A stretch of DNA of 64,000 nt from a bacterium (GTDB lineage Bacteria > 4484-113 > JAFGCY01). The notes under the pieces were generated by a model. That model did no database searches, was not told the origin of the DNA, and worked only from the letters and a program-made list of their open reading frames with translations. Positions within the stretch are counted from its first letter, which is position 1; every line of letters begins with the position of its first letter. A program made the position numbers and the translations under genes. Location: the NCBI GenBank assembly GCA_020849855.1, contig JADZFO010000038.1, positions 44,010 through 108,009 of the forward strand. Direction: 5' to 3'. Below are positions 33,446-45,007 of this stretch, piece by piece.

Positions 33446-33655
33446 GAATGCGGGCATGGATGCCTGCGCTCCGGTTCTGTAGTTCCGTTTCGGCAGATAG
33501 ATCGCGGGCGCGCTCCACGCGCCCCTGCAAGAATGCAGGCATGGCTGCCTGCGCTGCGGTTCTGTAGCTCCGTTTCGGCAGATGGATCGCGGGCGCGCTC
33601 CACGCGCCCCCACAAGAATGCAGGCATGGCTGCCCGCGCTCCGGTTCTGTACCAG
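33446..33655. repeat. Tandem 85-bp repeat, two and a half copies
   Basis: Units begin at 33446, 33531 and 33616 with exact 85-bp spacing. Each contains a palindrome GCAGGCATGGCTGCCTGC-type core, the constant segment GGTTCTGTAG..CCGTTTCGGCAGAT and a second hairpin (GGGCGCG..CGCGCCC). The third copy ends after the first palindrome. Confidence 0.85.
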
Positions 33656-34177
33656 GCTTCAGTGACACAAGAGCTAGCGAACAGACCTGCAAAGCTGGCC
33701 CATTTTGGATAAAGCAAGCTTTTGGCAACAATAATGCATCCGTAGTCAGGGTATCCAGTCCATGCTGCGCGCAAGGCCTTACACGGCTATGGACTCTGGG
33801 GCTCCCATGCAGATTTGTGCAAGTGAGTTTGCCTGCCTGCGTTGCGCCGGTGCGGCTGCTCAAAATTTTCGCGATGGCGCACTGCGCTTTGCCAAGCCGC
33901 GATTTTCGGTGCATTTCGGCCAGTGAAAGTTAAATCTCGCCAGCCGGGCAGTCTGCAGTACGCCGTTTCCGGTCGAATACCGGGCTTGCAGGTTAAACCC
34001 AGCGGGCTGTGCAAAGCGTGTCTGTCGTGCGATTTCGGGGCCGCAGGTTAAAGTCCGCGGCCCCATTTGGATTGCTGAATTGAACTGCTGTGCAAATGTT
34101 CCGGCCAGAGGCTCAGCCGCCGGCTGGCGGACCGGGCTGCGCGCCTGCCTTGAGCTGGCGCTTTAGGGCTCTCGCCC
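33656..34177. other. Gene-free region before doxX-like gene
   Basis: No convincing frame is present on either strand. A perfect 8-bp hairpin (GGGGCCGC/GCGGCCCC) lies at 34037-34064, and three GGTTAAA-containing stretches (33930-34050) recur at uneven spacing. The hairpin may end transcription from the doxX-like gene, although it is 110 bp past its stop. Confidence 0.5.
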
Positions 34178-34648
34178 TCAGACTTTCGCCTTGTCCTTCG
34201 CCAGAGGGCGGCCAAGAGAGTGATCCAGGCTCAGGGCGCCGGAGCCGCCGACGATGACCGCCAGGGCCAGGCCGATGGCCAGGAGGTGGTACTCATAGCC
34301 CTCGCCGGCATTGGCGCCGTACCAGTTCATGAAGAAGCCGTTCTTGACATGCATGCTCATGGCCACCGCCATGGTGACCCCGATGCCCAGCGCCGCGATG
34401 CGGCCCAGGGCGCCGAAGATCAGGAAGAGCGAGCCGGCGAACTCGGCCAGGATGGCCAGGAAGACCAGCGCCGCCGGAATGCCAAGACCCTCGCTCATGC
34501 CCTGCATTGTGGCGCTGAAGCCCTGGCCGCCGAAGAGGCCGAAGGTCTTTTGCAGGCCGTGGGGCAGCATGACGAGGCCCAGGGTCAGGCGGGCGATCAG
34601 AAGAGGCCAGCTGTCAACAGTGGCAAGCAGCTTGTGGATGAACGACAT
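34178..34648 (-). CDS. DoxX-family membrane protein
   Basis: The ATG at 34648 is chosen because GGGAGG lies 7 nt upstream; a longer frame lacks this. The 156 residues form four transmembrane helices with the DoxX features LIARLTLGLVMLPHGLQKTFG, GLGIPAALVFLAILAEFAGSL (family-typical GIPxxL and ExxGxLxLxxG) and a final helix after EYHLLAIGLALAVIVGG. DoxX proteins act in the inner membrane, in some lineages with SodA and thioredoxin-like SseA under oxidative stress. Superoxide dismutase and a thioredoxin-like gene lie within 2.5 kb. It is divergent from a MarR regulator. Confidence 0.85.
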   Translation of the reverse strand: MSFIHKLLATVDSWPLLIARLTLGLVMLPHGLQKTFGLFGGQGFSATMQGMSEGLGIPAALVFLAILAEFAGSLFLIFGALGRIAALGIGVTMAVAMSMHVKNGFFMNWYGANAGEGYEYHLLAIGLALAVIVGGSGALSLDHSLGRPLAKDKAKV

Positions 34649-34690
34649 TGGACAACCTCCCGGCTCAAGCGGTTGCTTGAGAATGAGCAG

Positions 34691-34707
34691 TATTATCACG
34701 GATAATA
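34691..34707. promoter_or_regulatory. Putative MarR operator in the doxX/marR divergent promoter
   Basis: A perfect inverted repeat TATTAT-CACGG-ATAATA lies between the two divergent genes. Its 17-bp length and AT-rich arms suit a MarR dimer. Confidence 0.5.
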
Positions 34708-34789
34708 AGACATCTATCTATTTGATCTGGTATTTTGTCTGGGAATTCTGCCGGGCGGCAGAAATCAGCCCATTGGAGCTATATCAGCG

Positions 34790-35272
34790 ATGCCGACCCA
34801 TTACAAGGGCACCGGGGCCGAGATCGAGGCCCTGAACGCCTATATCAAGCTGCGGCGCGCCAGCGGGGAGATTGAGCATACCCTGGAGCGCGAGCTGCAG
34901 GCCGCAGGTCTGACCGAGAGCCAGTTCGGCGTGCTGGAGGTGCTGCTGCACCTTGGCCCGATGAGCCAGCGCTGCATCTCGCGCAAGCTCTTCACCTCGG
35001 GCGCCAACATCACCACCATCCTGGATAACCTGGAGAAGCGCAGCCTGATCCTGCGCGAGCGCTGCCCCACGGACCGCCGCGCCTTCACCATCCACCTCAC
35101 GCCGGCCGGCCGCGACCTGATCGAGCATGCCTTCCCGCCGCACGCCCGGCGCATCACCGAGCTCTTTGGCGTGCTCAGCGCGGAAGAGCAGCGCGAGCTG
35201 GGCCGCCTGTGCAAGCTGCTGGGACGCCAGAATCGAGACTGCGGAACCGGCGACGAGGGCTGCGGTCTTTAA
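34790..35272 (+). CDS. MarR-family regulator
   Basis: This 160-residue winged-helix protein shows LTESQFGVLEVLLHLGPMSQ, the recognition helix ISRKLFTSGANITTILDNLEKRSLI and the wing RERCPTDRRAFTIHLTPAGRDL. It probably represses the divergent doxX-like gene, as MhqR/HypR-type regulators repress quinone- or aldehyde-detoxifying DoxX genes. C-terminal cysteines in NRDCGTGDEGCGL could be redox-active. TATATC is only 4 nt before the ATG, so the start has little leader. Confidence 0.88.
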   Translation: MPTHYKGTGAEIEALNAYIKLRRASGEIEHTLERELQAAGLTESQFGVLEVLLHLGPMSQRCISRKLFTSGANITTILDNLEKRSLILRERCPTDRRAFTIHLTPAGRDLIEHAFPPHARRITELFGVLSAEEQRELGRLCKLLGRQNRDCGTGDEGCGL

Positions 35273-35337
35273 CAAAGATCAATGATTGGCCTCATCGTGG
35301 GTGGGTATAATCTGCGGTTGCAGCAAGGAGGCTGGAG

Positions 35338-35859
35338 ATGACAATGACTAAGCTTGGAAAGAGAATGTTGTTACTGGCCCTGCTGGCGGCGGTGCTCTGC
35401 ACCGCGCAGGCGGCCTGGGCCGGTTCCGAGAAGTACGCCTTCAGGCTGACGGAGGCGTCCAGTGACACAACCCTGGAGCTGGACCAGCTGACAGAGGACA
35501 AGCCTCTGATCTTCCTGGTCTGGAGCCCGGAGTGTCCGCACTGCCAGCGCCATATGCCCTATGTGGCGGCGCTGTACAAGAAGCTCGACCTGGAGCAGGT
35601 CAACTTTGTCACCTGCTCGGTGGACGCACCGGTGCGCGAGGCGGTGGAGTACCTGGAGAGCAAGAACCTGAGCTTCCCGGTGCTTGACGGCAACAAGGGT
35701 GAGCTGGGCAGCGGCTTCACCAGCCAGGGCTGGCCGACTACCTTTGTCTTCGCACCCGGCGGGCGCTTTGTGGGCTGGTGCGATACCAGCGGCCCGAACT
35801 ATGTAACTGAAGTGCTGGACATGCTTGAGCATGCCAGGCCTGAGTCGACGCAGCAGTAA
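35338..35859 (+). CDS. Exported TlpA-like thioredoxin-family protein
   Basis: This 173-residue protein has a signal peptide cleaved after AWA (about residue 28) and a thioredoxin fold with active site C66-P-H-C69 in WSPECPHCQRHMPY and the cis-proline in GWPTTFVFAPGG. CPHC is typical of DsbA/TlpA-type oxidoreductases. It probably acts in the periplasm on thiols of exported or haem proteins, which fits the many cytochrome-like lipoproteins in the window. An AAGGAGG ribosome site and a TATAAT at 35306-35311 precede it. A terminator hairpin follows. Confidence 0.88.
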   Translation: MTMTKLGKRMLLLALLAAVLCTAQAAWAGSEKYAFRLTEASSDTTLELDQLTEDKPLIFLVWSPECPHCQRHMPYVAALYKKLDLEQVNFVTCSVDAPVREAVEYLESKNLSFPVLDGNKGELGSGFTSQGWPTTFVFAPGGRFVGWCDTSGPNYVTEVLDMLEHARPESTQQ

Positions 35860-35898
35860 CAATCACGGATCGTGCAGCCGCAGATACAGGAATACTAT

Positions 35899-35937
35899 GA
35901 AGCCGGAGCCGGGGTTTCTTCCCCCAACTCCGGCTTC
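35899..35937. terminator. Hairpin between thioredoxin-like gene and superoxide dismutase
   Basis: GAAGCCGGAG and CTCCGGCTTC form a 10-bp perfect stem with an inner CCGGGG/CCCC helix. It lies between two converging genes. Confidence 0.6.
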
Positions 35938-36073
35938 CAATTGAGTGCTAATCCTGCTTCTTCAACCCTTCCCGTGCCTGTACTCTGTATTTCGGCATTC
36001 GAATTGGAGCATACAGGCGCAAAGGATTTCATTAGGCTTAAAAAGACCTTGTCTGGCCGTCCTGCACCATCGG

Positions 36074-36700
<627 letters not shown>

Positions 36701-36829
36701 CTTCTTTTGCCTCCCAAAGGATGTTGCGTCACTTCAATAATACTAGGCTCAGGCCCGCACTGTTTCAGTAACTGCGGCCGTCTGGCCTGCATCCACCTGA
36801 TATCGGGGGAATAAGCTGGAGGCAAAGAC

Positions 36830-37699
36830 ATGGATGCTGCTGTTCAGCGCCGCACGGCGAGTGAACATTCCCTTGAGCGCCTGAAGCTCGCGCGCCGCCT
36901 GGCCCAGGCCTGGGTGGCGCAGCCGGGCTGTATCGCCGTGGCCGTTGTGGGGTCTGCCGCCGAAGGCTGCAGCGACAAGGCCTCCGACCTGGACATGTGC
37001 GTGTTCTGGTCGCAGGCGCCTGGCTTTGAAGCGCTGGACAGCGTGCGGGCCGGCAACGGCAACCCGGAGCGCTTCCTGCTGATCGGCGAGCCGGCCGAGG
37101 GCGGCTGTGTGGAGTCCTACCCGGTGGACGGCATCCGTACGGACTTCGCCCACTCCACCCTGGAGCTCTGGCAGCAGCAGACGGACGAGGTGCTGGTGCA
37201 GCTCAATCTGGACAGCCCCTGGCAGAAGGGCATGGCCGGCACCCTTGGCTGCGTGCCGCTGTATGGCGCAGATCACATCACCGCCCTGCAGGCGCGCCTG
37301 CGCCCTTACCCTGACGCGCTGCGCCTGGCCATGCTGCAGCGCTACTGCCGCTTCATGCCACTGCTGGCGCTGAAGGGCCAGGCCCTTGAGCGTGGCGATC
37401 TGCTCTGGGCCAGCCAGCTCATTGCCGGCTACTGCGAGAACATCCTCTATACGCTCTGCGCGCTCAACAGCGTCTATCACGCCATGGAGTTCAAGCGCCT
37501 TGAGGGCTTCATCAGCCGCGAGCTTGCCATAGCCCCGGACAGGCTCGCCGCGCGACTCGACAGCGCTGTCAGCGCCGGGCCCCTGCGCGGGGCTGAGTAC
37601 ATCGAGCCCCTCGTGCTTGAAACCCTGTCGCTGGTTGAGCAGCATTTCCCGGACTATGACACGCTGCCTGTTCGCAGGCGCTTTGAGCGGCCGGTCTAG
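36830..37699 (+). CDS. Nucleotidyltransferase-domain protein
   Basis: This 289-residue protein has the pol-beta nucleotidyltransferase motif GS42AAEGCSDKASD53LD55, in which two aspartates bind metal, followed by a helical C-terminal half (LALKGQALERGDLLWASQLIAGYCENILYTL in two helices). The layout matches aminoglycoside-adenylyltransferase-like and DUF4037-type proteins. The substrate is unknown and may be a small molecule or a protein. GGAGG precedes the ATG. It begins divergent from superoxide dismutase, with a 129-bp gap. Confidence 0.82.
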   Translation: MDAAVQRRTASEHSLERLKLARRLAQAWVAQPGCIAVAVVGSAAEGCSDKASDLDMCVFWSQAPGFEALDSVRAGNGNPERFLLIGEPAEGGCVESYPVDGIRTDFAHSTLELWQQQTDEVLVQLNLDSPWQKGMAGTLGCVPLYGADHITALQARLRPYPDALRLAMLQRYCRFMPLLALKGQALERGDLLWASQLIAGYCENILYTLCALNSVYHAMEFKRLEGFISRELAIAPDRLAARLDSAVSAGPLRGAEYIEPLVLETLSLVEQHFPDYDTLPVRRRFERPV

Positions 37700-37797
37700 A
37701 GCCTGCGAGCCAGCAGCGGGAGCACAGCAAGTGCGGAGGCACATCAGGGTCGCAGTGACCTTCCAGCGGCCTGCCGCGGCAGCTGTTAGCATTGGCC

Positions 37798-39096
<1,299 letters not shown>

Positions 39097-39113
39097 CCCG
39101 GCCGGGGCCCGGC

Positions 39114-42008
39114 CTACTCCCGGAAGGCGTACATCAGGTCGTCTGTGTCGATGTTGTGGTAGCAGAAGGCCACCTGGCCGGTGCTGAGCACAATCATGTT
39201 GCTGGGCTCGGCCATCTGTCCCATCGTGCCGTCCACCGTCTCCTCGTTCCAGCTCGCGCTGAGGTCGCCGTCGGGGTTCGAAGCCAGGGTAAAGAGCTGG
39301 TCGTTGTTGGTTGTGTCACTGTAGGCAAAGGCAGGGGCGCCCAGGACAAAGCTGACCTTGCTGTGGTCATAGCTGGTCGTGGGCAGCGCAGCGACCGGGA
39401 CGTTGGTGCCGGCCGTCCAGTCGGCAGTATTGCCGCCGGTGCTGGTGCTGCAGCGGGCAAAGCGCAGGTCTGCGTTGGCATCGATGTAGCCGATCGCCGG
39501 GTTGCCATTGGCGGTAGTCAGGCCACAGTGCGAAGCGACTACAGCGGTGGCGACCGAGCAGAGATTCCCTGCCGGCCAGTCTGCCGCGTTGTCGCCATTG
39601 GCCGTGGTCGAGCGCAGATAGCGCAGGATCTGATTGCTGTTGTCGTAGAAGGTGAAGGCCGGGTTGCCGTTCACAAGCTGCATATCTGTGTAGCTCACGA
39701 TAGTGCCATCGAAGATGGTGATCTTGTTGCCCCAGCTGCCGCTGGCGCCGTCCGCGGCACTGGACTTCACGTACATGATGTTTCCGTTGGTGAAGTCCGT
39801 ATAGCCAATTGTCGGCGTGCCGCCAATGATCTTCATTGAAGGCCAGCGTCCTGTATCGGCGGCCGAATTATCCACGGTGATATTGCCGGATCCGGGTCCG
39901 CCCCAGTTCCCCGAGCCGTCATCGCGCACCATGCGCAGAGAGCCGTCTGAATACTGGTAGGCAACGCATACTCGAGTGCCAACCTGAAGAAGCGAAGTGC
40001 CGTAAAGTGCCACGCTGCCGCTGACGATGGCCACCGAACTGCTCCAGTCAGTGGCGGAGGCGCCTGTCGCTGTTGTGCTGCGCATATAGCGAAGGTTGGC
40101 GGTAGGACCGCTGCGGCGCCAGGCTACTGCCGGGTTGCCGTTGATCAGCGCCATACTGCTGTTGGTACCATCCACATTACTGCCACTGACCAGGTTAACC
40201 ACGTTCCAGGCGGTCACTGTTATGTCCACGGTGGCGACATCGCTGGCGCCTTCATCATCGATGGCGCGGACATAAACGGTGAAGGTCCCGCCCTCAGTAA
40301 AGGTATAGCCTGTGATGGTGGCCTGCCCCTGGCTGTCCAGCTCCTCGCCGGTCTCGCCGTAATTCCCATCGCCATCCAGGTCCCATTCATAGTCCGCGAT
40401 GCTGCCATCAGGGTCGCTGGAGGCGCTGGCGTCAAAGTCCACCAGCAGCGGCGCCTCGCCCTGCGTGACCGAGGCCTGCAGATCCGCGGTCGGGGCCGCG
40501 TTGCTGACGTCAATGGTCACGCTGTCGGTGGCTGTATTGTTCTCATCGTCGGTCACCCTGACAGTCGCGTTGAAAGCGCCGCTGCCGGAGTAAGTGATTG
40601 TCGGGTTCGCCACGCCATGCTGGCCCAGCTCGCCATTGTCCAGCTCGCTGAAGTTGCCGTCACCATCGAAGTCCCACTCGTAGTCCGTGATGCTTCCGTT
40701 GTCGGCGGCCATAGTGCTGAAGTCAACCTCCAGCGGCTTGGGCCCGCTTTGCGGGTTTGCCGAGAGCTCCACCGTCGGCATGGTGCCGACCACTATCAGC
40801 AGGTTGGCTGTCGCGGTCGCGGCAAAGTTGTCCGTCACCCTGACTGCAGCGTTGTAGCTGCCGTTAACGCTGTAGGAGGCAATGGCCGTGTCGAAGCCAA
40901 AGGCGATGTCTTCGCCATTGTCACTTTCGTTGAAGGTGCCGTCACCGTCGAAGTCCCATTCATAGATGTCGATACTGCCGCTGTCGGATGCATTGGCGGT
41001 GAAGGCCACAGCCAGCGGGGCTTCGCCCTCTGTAACATCCGCCTGCAGGCTGACCTGCGGCGCGTCGTTGGCCACAATCTGGAGTTCGGCCTCTTTTGCT
41101 GCACCCTGGTTATCGGTGACCCGCACTGAAGCATAATTGACACCCGGGTCGCTGTAGATCACAACTGCAGGCGTCGGGTTGTTAAGGGCCAGGTCCTCGG
41201 CGTTATCACTCTCGCTGAAGTTGCCGTCACCATCAAAGTCCCATTCAAAACTGACGATACTGCCATCCGGGTCGGAGCTGTCGCTGGCGTCAAAGTTGAC
41301 GGCCAGTGGCACCAGACCGCTGGTTACGTCGGATTCCAGCACTGCTTCAGGAGCCGCCGTCGCGATGAACTGCAGCGCGCGCAGGCTGGCGACCTGGCTG
41401 CCGTCGACGGTCATGGCAACATAGAGCTCATCCTGGGCATTCAGGTAGGGCGCGGAGTCGGCGATTTCAAAGGAATCAAATGCGCCGGGCCGGAACCAGT
41501 CCCAGCGGTTGCTGTCAAAGTTGGCCAGGCCGATATAGACGTCGCTGATTAGCGGGGTAAGCGTCCAAAGCATGTTCGCCGAGAGCTGGGCGTCGGCATC
41601 TGGCAGCTGAAAGCTGTAGATCGCGAAGGCCAGCTCGGACAGGGCTTCACCGCTGCTGTAGTCCGGGCTGAAGACGCCATCCACGCCTCCAGCGACCACC
41701 CTGCTGTTTGGCCACAGCGGGTCAAACTGCGCGCCATCGCGCCAGCCCTCCTGCACCGTGAAGCTCAGGCTTCTGGGCCTGAGGCTGCCGGGCAGAGGCA
41801 GCATTGTGGCGGGGACCGGCGGCTGGACCGGCAAAGCGGGCAGGCTGCGGGCCAGGCCGGGTGCGCCGGGCGCCTGCTGAGCCGTAGATCCGCTGGCGGA
41901 AGCGCCAGGCTGCTGTGCCCGTGTCAGCACGGAGCCGTCAGATGAAGCGCCGCAGGATCCCAGGAGCAGTGCAGCAAACAAGACGAGCAGACATTGGACA
42001 GGCCGCAT
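39114..42008 (-). CDS. Lipoprotein: shared N-terminal domain, four PKD domains, C-terminal repeat region
   Basis: This 964-residue protein has lipobox LGSC (Cys19). The shared domain is at about 84-215 (AFAIYSF, VYIGLANFDSNRW, ELYVAM). Four PKD domains follow, each with EWDFDGDG and VRVTDN signatures (starting near residues 218, 313, 405 and 498). The final 370 residues are repeats of the type NLRYMRSTTATGASATDW and GNPAFTFYDNSNQILRYLRST, resembling a propeller. PKD domains are surface-layer or polysaccharide-contact modules, so a role in adhesion or substrate contact is likely. A GGGAG ribosome site is present. The heparinase-like gene lies 126 bp upstream on the same strand. Confidence 0.85.
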   Translation of the reverse strand: MRPVQCLLVLFAALLLGSCGASSDGSVLTRAQQPGASASGSTAQQAPGAPGLARSLPALPVQPPVPATMLPLPGSLRPRSLSFTVQEGWRDGAQFDPLWPNSRVVAGGVDGVFSPDYSSGEALSELAFAIYSFQLPDADAQLSANMLWTLTPLISDVYIGLANFDSNRWDWFRPGAFDSFEIADSAPYLNAQDELYVAMTVDGSQVASLRALQFIATAAPEAVLESDVTSGLVPLAVNFDASDSSDPDGSIVSFEWDFDGDGNFSESDNAEDLALNNPTPAVVIYSDPGVNYASVRVTDNQGAAKEAELQIVANDAPQVSLQADVTEGEAPLAVAFTANASDSGSIDIYEWDFDGDGTFNESDNGEDIAFGFDTAIASYSVNGSYNAAVRVTDNFAATATANLLIVVGTMPTVELSANPQSGPKPLEVDFSTMAADNGSITDYEWDFDGDGNFSELDNGELGQHGVANPTITYSGSGAFNATVRVTDDENNTATDSVTIDVSNAAPTADLQASVTQGEAPLLVDFDASASSDPDGSIADYEWDLDGDGNYGETGEELDSQGQATITGYTFTEGGTFTVYVRAIDDEGASDVATVDITVTAWNVVNLVSGSNVDGTNSSMALINGNPAVAWRRSGPTANLRYMRSTTATGASATDWSSSVAIVSGSVALYGTSLLQVGTRVCVAYQYSDGSLRMVRDDGSGNWGGPGSGNITVDNSAADTGRWPSMKIIGGTPTIGYTDFTNGNIMYVKSSAADGASGSWGNKITIFDGTIVSYTDMQLVNGNPAFTFYDNSNQILRYLRSTTANGDNAADWPAGNLCSVATAVVASHCGLTTANGNPAIGYIDANADLRFARCSTSTGGNTADWTAGTNVPVAALPTTSYDHSKVSFVLGAPAFAYSDTTNNDQLFTLASNPDGDLSASWNEETVDGTMGQMAEPSNMIVLSTGQVAFCYHNIDTDDLMYAFRE

Positions 42009-42134
42009 CAGGCAGTCTCCCTGGTTCGATTTCAGCCGTGGCCGCAGCCTCCCTGCCTGACCATCACAGAGTATAACCGCGACAATCAGGCGTGACGCCT
42101 GTCACTTGCAGTCACAGAGAGTCAGGCTGCAGGC

Positions 42135-44828
42135 CTAGAGCTTGCTCAGGCTGATGCTGAGGCTGCCGCCATCAAGGCAGCTGAACAGCGCGCAGGAAGA
42201 CTCCTCAGTTACCTCGACCTGCTGCTCCGCCTCGCCGCTGATGCTGAGCGTATAGCTTCCCGGCTCAAGGTCGCCCACCAGGAAGTGTCCGCCCGCCTGC
42301 GCCGCCGCCACGCTGAAGCTCACACTGCTGCGCAGGTCGATGCCGCCCGAGTAGACAACGCACCAGGGGCCGATCAGCACCCCGCTGTTACCGTTGCCCG
42401 TGATGTGCTCAAGGTTGGCGTCGAAGCTGTCCAGTGAAGCCGGGCCCATCTGGATCACGTTGAGCATGTTCAGGCTGGCCCCGGCCTGCGGCTGGATCAC
42501 CGTCTGCCAGTGCCGGTATGAAGAATCGATCTGCCAGTTCTCCACACCGGAGAACAGGGCCGTCTCGTCCAGCACAGAGAACTCGCAGTCCGCCGGCTCC
42601 AGTGTACGGTGCAGCAGGCGCTGGCTGCCATCGGCGCTGCTCTGGCTGATGGTGTCGCCGTCCAGGCTGGGCGCCGTCATTGCGCGCAGGCGGTATTTCG
42701 CCCAGCCGACATCCGTCCGGCGCACGCGGTCAAAGACCACGGCGTAATCGCCCGCCCAGAAGAAGTGCCGCTGGGCCTTCTGCACGCGCTGGTCGGACTC
42801 CCACCATGCTGGATCCTCGCGGCGCTGGCCGGCCGCGTCGAGCATGGCATAGGCAAAGAGCGGGCTCTCGCTGCCGAGGCGGCGCTCCATCTGCGTCGGC
42901 AGGTCGAAGTTCGAGTTGTGGCAGTAGCCGCCGACCGTGGCGTTCTCGGTCGTCAGGGTGTTATAGGTCTGGGCGCCGATGCTGAATTCCTTATAGCCCG
43001 GCGCATCGCGGGTCAGGTACTCGCCGCCGCGGATCAGGCTGAAGTGGCCCTGGTCCATCTGCGGATGGTCACAGGGCACGCCGGCCTGGCCGCCGAAGAT
43101 GCCCCAGCGGGCGTTTGTGTCCCAGCCGTCGCGGAAATACATGTAATGCGGCATGCCGGCGCTGAAGGCCACCAGGGGAAGATCACCGTCAAATGGGTTG
43201 TCCACCGCCGGGCTGCTGCCCGGGCTGAAGAAGAACTCGCGGAAATTGTTGCTGTGTGAGCCCTCGATGTTGCGCACCAGCCAGCGCGCCCAGGCCGCCT
43301 CCTGTGTATCACCGACCAGCTCCGCCTCATCCGCCAGCGCGGCCATGCAGGAGTGGATATAGGCATTGTTGTGGTTGGAGAGCAGGTCGCTTTCCTGCCA
43401 GTCCGCGCCGCTGTAAGTCGTGGTCCGGCGCGGGTCCATGCCGTAAAGGAAGCAGCGGATCTGGTTCTTCCAGGTGTCGCTCATCCCCGGCTCCAGCAGG
43501 TTCGGGTCATAGCCGCAGGCCGTGCGCAGGGTGATGAAGTAGTCCTTCAGGCCCACCATGTCGGTTCCGGTGGCATAGAACCAGCCCGAGGGCCAGGGGC
43601 CGTCGCCGAAGTCCTTGATCCAGCGCCGCACCGGCTGGGCATCGGTCCACTGGCGATAGATGCCGCTTGAGGGCGGCTCGCCCAGCCCCTTGTTCCACAT
43701 GCGCCAGCCGCGCTCATAGATTTCCGGCGCGCGTTCATGGTCGCCCCAGAGCGCGCAGCCAACAATCAGCAGGCTGGCCCCGGCCATGGCAACACGGTCG
43801 GTGTCCTGGCTGTTGCTGATGCCGTCGCTGTTAAGCGCGTCCATCCAGAGCTTGTCGGCCAGCTGCAGCATCTTGTCCTGATACTCCAGCTTCTTTTGCG
43901 GGGTCATCGCCGGGTGGTCATAAAGCCAGTCATAGCCCAGCGCCATATTGTGGATCTGGTTGTGGTAGGGGCAGCAGGAAATCTCCCACTCGTCCAGCGG
44001 GAACTGGTCCATCAGCTCCATGCTGCGGGCGGCGTACTGCTCATCGCCCGTCATTTTGTAGTACAGCAGGGTGAAGGGGATGGTGAAGTTGATCAGGTCG
44101 CCCCAGAACTCGTCGTTCAGGTAACCGTCGGCCTCGTTGCTGAAGCGCTGCCATTCCGGCGTGTTGGCGTCGCGCGCTGCCTCAAGGCCGGCCAAGCGCT
44201 CCGGCGTCAGCCACAGCCGCGGCCGCGGGCCGTCCGGCAGGAAGTCAGTGGCCAGGGCCGGCAGGGTGATGTTCTGCAGCTCGGCCGGATCACCCTGCGG
44301 CAGCAGGACCGCCACCAGCAGGCTGTTCTCCGGGCTGCTATGGGCCGGCAGGTCCTCAAAAGCCAGGGACTGAGGATCGCTGAGGTTGAACCAGTGCCAG
44401 CGCTGCTGCGACCAGTCGGCCAGTGCCACCCAGGCCGCTGCGCTGGGCTCGACGTACCAGGAGAACTGCAGCTGCGGCAGGGAGTCGTCTTCCACCGCGA
44501 TGGCATAGCAGCAATAGGCGCTGTCGGCCAGCGTGCCGCCACCCAGGGGGCTGAGCACCGCATGGCTCTCGCCTTCCGGGACTGAGACGTTGCTGTGTGG
44601 CATCTCGGGGTGGTAGTCCCCGCCGTTGACGGTGCTGGTTGAGGCAGCACGGATGCCGGCATACTGGCTCAGCGGGCCCAGCATGGTGCTGAGCTGCGGC
44701 GTCCGCAGTGCCGCGCCCTGAGCGCCGGGATCCAGGCGCTTCTGGCCGCCAGCGCCGCAGGAAAGCAGCAGCAGGCTGAGCACCGTGATAAGGATCCGTC
44801 CGCCAGCGCGTGTCTTCGAGTTCAACAT
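42135..44828 (-). CDS. Heparinase II/III-like lipoprotein with shared N-terminal domain
   Basis: This protein of about 897 residues uses the ATG at 44828, which follows GAGGG by 5 nt; an in-frame GTG at 44834 is less likely. Lipobox LLSC (Cys24). Residues about 63-188 contain the shared domain in a divergent form (CCYAI, AAWVALADWSQQRW, SLLVAV). An alpha-barrel follows from RLWLTPERLAGLEAARD to about residue 480 and then the beta-rich heparinase II/III region (PLVAFSAGMPHYMYFRDGWDTNARWGIFGGQ in family order, HPQMDQGHFSLIRGGEYLT). The aspartate/histidine cluster DHPQMDQGHF is a plausible catalytic site. It probably cleaves an acidic polysaccharide at the cell surface. Confidence 0.82.
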   Translation of the reverse strand: MLNSKTRAGGRILITVLSLLLLSCGAGGQKRLDPGAQGAALRTPQLSTMLGPLSQYAGIRAASTSTVNGGDYHPEMPHSNVSVPEGESHAVLSPLGGGTLADSAYCCYAIAVEDDSLPQLQFSWYVEPSAAAWVALADWSQQRWHWFNLSDPQSLAFEDLPAHSSPENSLLVAVLLPQGDPAELQNITLPALATDFLPDGPRPRLWLTPERLAGLEAARDANTPEWQRFSNEADGYLNDEFWGDLINFTIPFTLLYYKMTGDEQYAARSMELMDQFPLDEWEISCCPYHNQIHNMALGYDWLYDHPAMTPQKKLEYQDKMLQLADKLWMDALNSDGISNSQDTDRVAMAGASLLIVGCALWGDHERAPEIYERGWRMWNKGLGEPPSSGIYRQWTDAQPVRRWIKDFGDGPWPSGWFYATGTDMVGLKDYFITLRTACGYDPNLLEPGMSDTWKNQIRCFLYGMDPRRTTTYSGADWQESDLLSNHNNAYIHSCMAALADEAELVGDTQEAAWARWLVRNIEGSHSNNFREFFFSPGSSPAVDNPFDGDLPLVAFSAGMPHYMYFRDGWDTNARWGIFGGQAGVPCDHPQMDQGHFSLIRGGEYLTRDAPGYKEFSIGAQTYNTLTTENATVGGYCHNSNFDLPTQMERRLGSESPLFAYAMLDAAGQRREDPAWWESDQRVQKAQRHFFWAGDYAVVFDRVRRTDVGWAKYRLRAMTAPSLDGDTISQSSADGSQRLLHRTLEPADCEFSVLDETALFSGVENWQIDSSYRHWQTVIQPQAGASLNMLNVIQMGPASLDSFDANLEHITGNGNSGVLIGPWCVVYSGGIDLRSSVSFSVAAAQAGGHFLVGDLEPGSYTLSISGEAEQQVEVTEESSCALFSCLDGGSLSISLSKL

Positions 44829-44995
44829 AATCACCCTCGGGATTTCTGCACCCGGCAGCTTTGCACAGCGGCGGACAGGGGAGTATACGCAGCCAGTGCA
44901 CAGAAAGGGCCTGCTTTAAGCAGAACTCAAAGCATGGAACCGCGATTTAACTGGCAGGGCCGCCACCGCCAGGCAGAGGCCGGATTGCCCCGCCT

Positions 44996-45001
44996 TATAA
45001 T
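44996..45001 (+). promoter_or_regulatory. -10 hexamer implying a leaderless transcript
   Basis: TATAAT ends 6 nt before the ATG at 45008 and no ribosome site is present. Confidence 0.55.
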
Positions 45002-45007
45002 CCCGCT

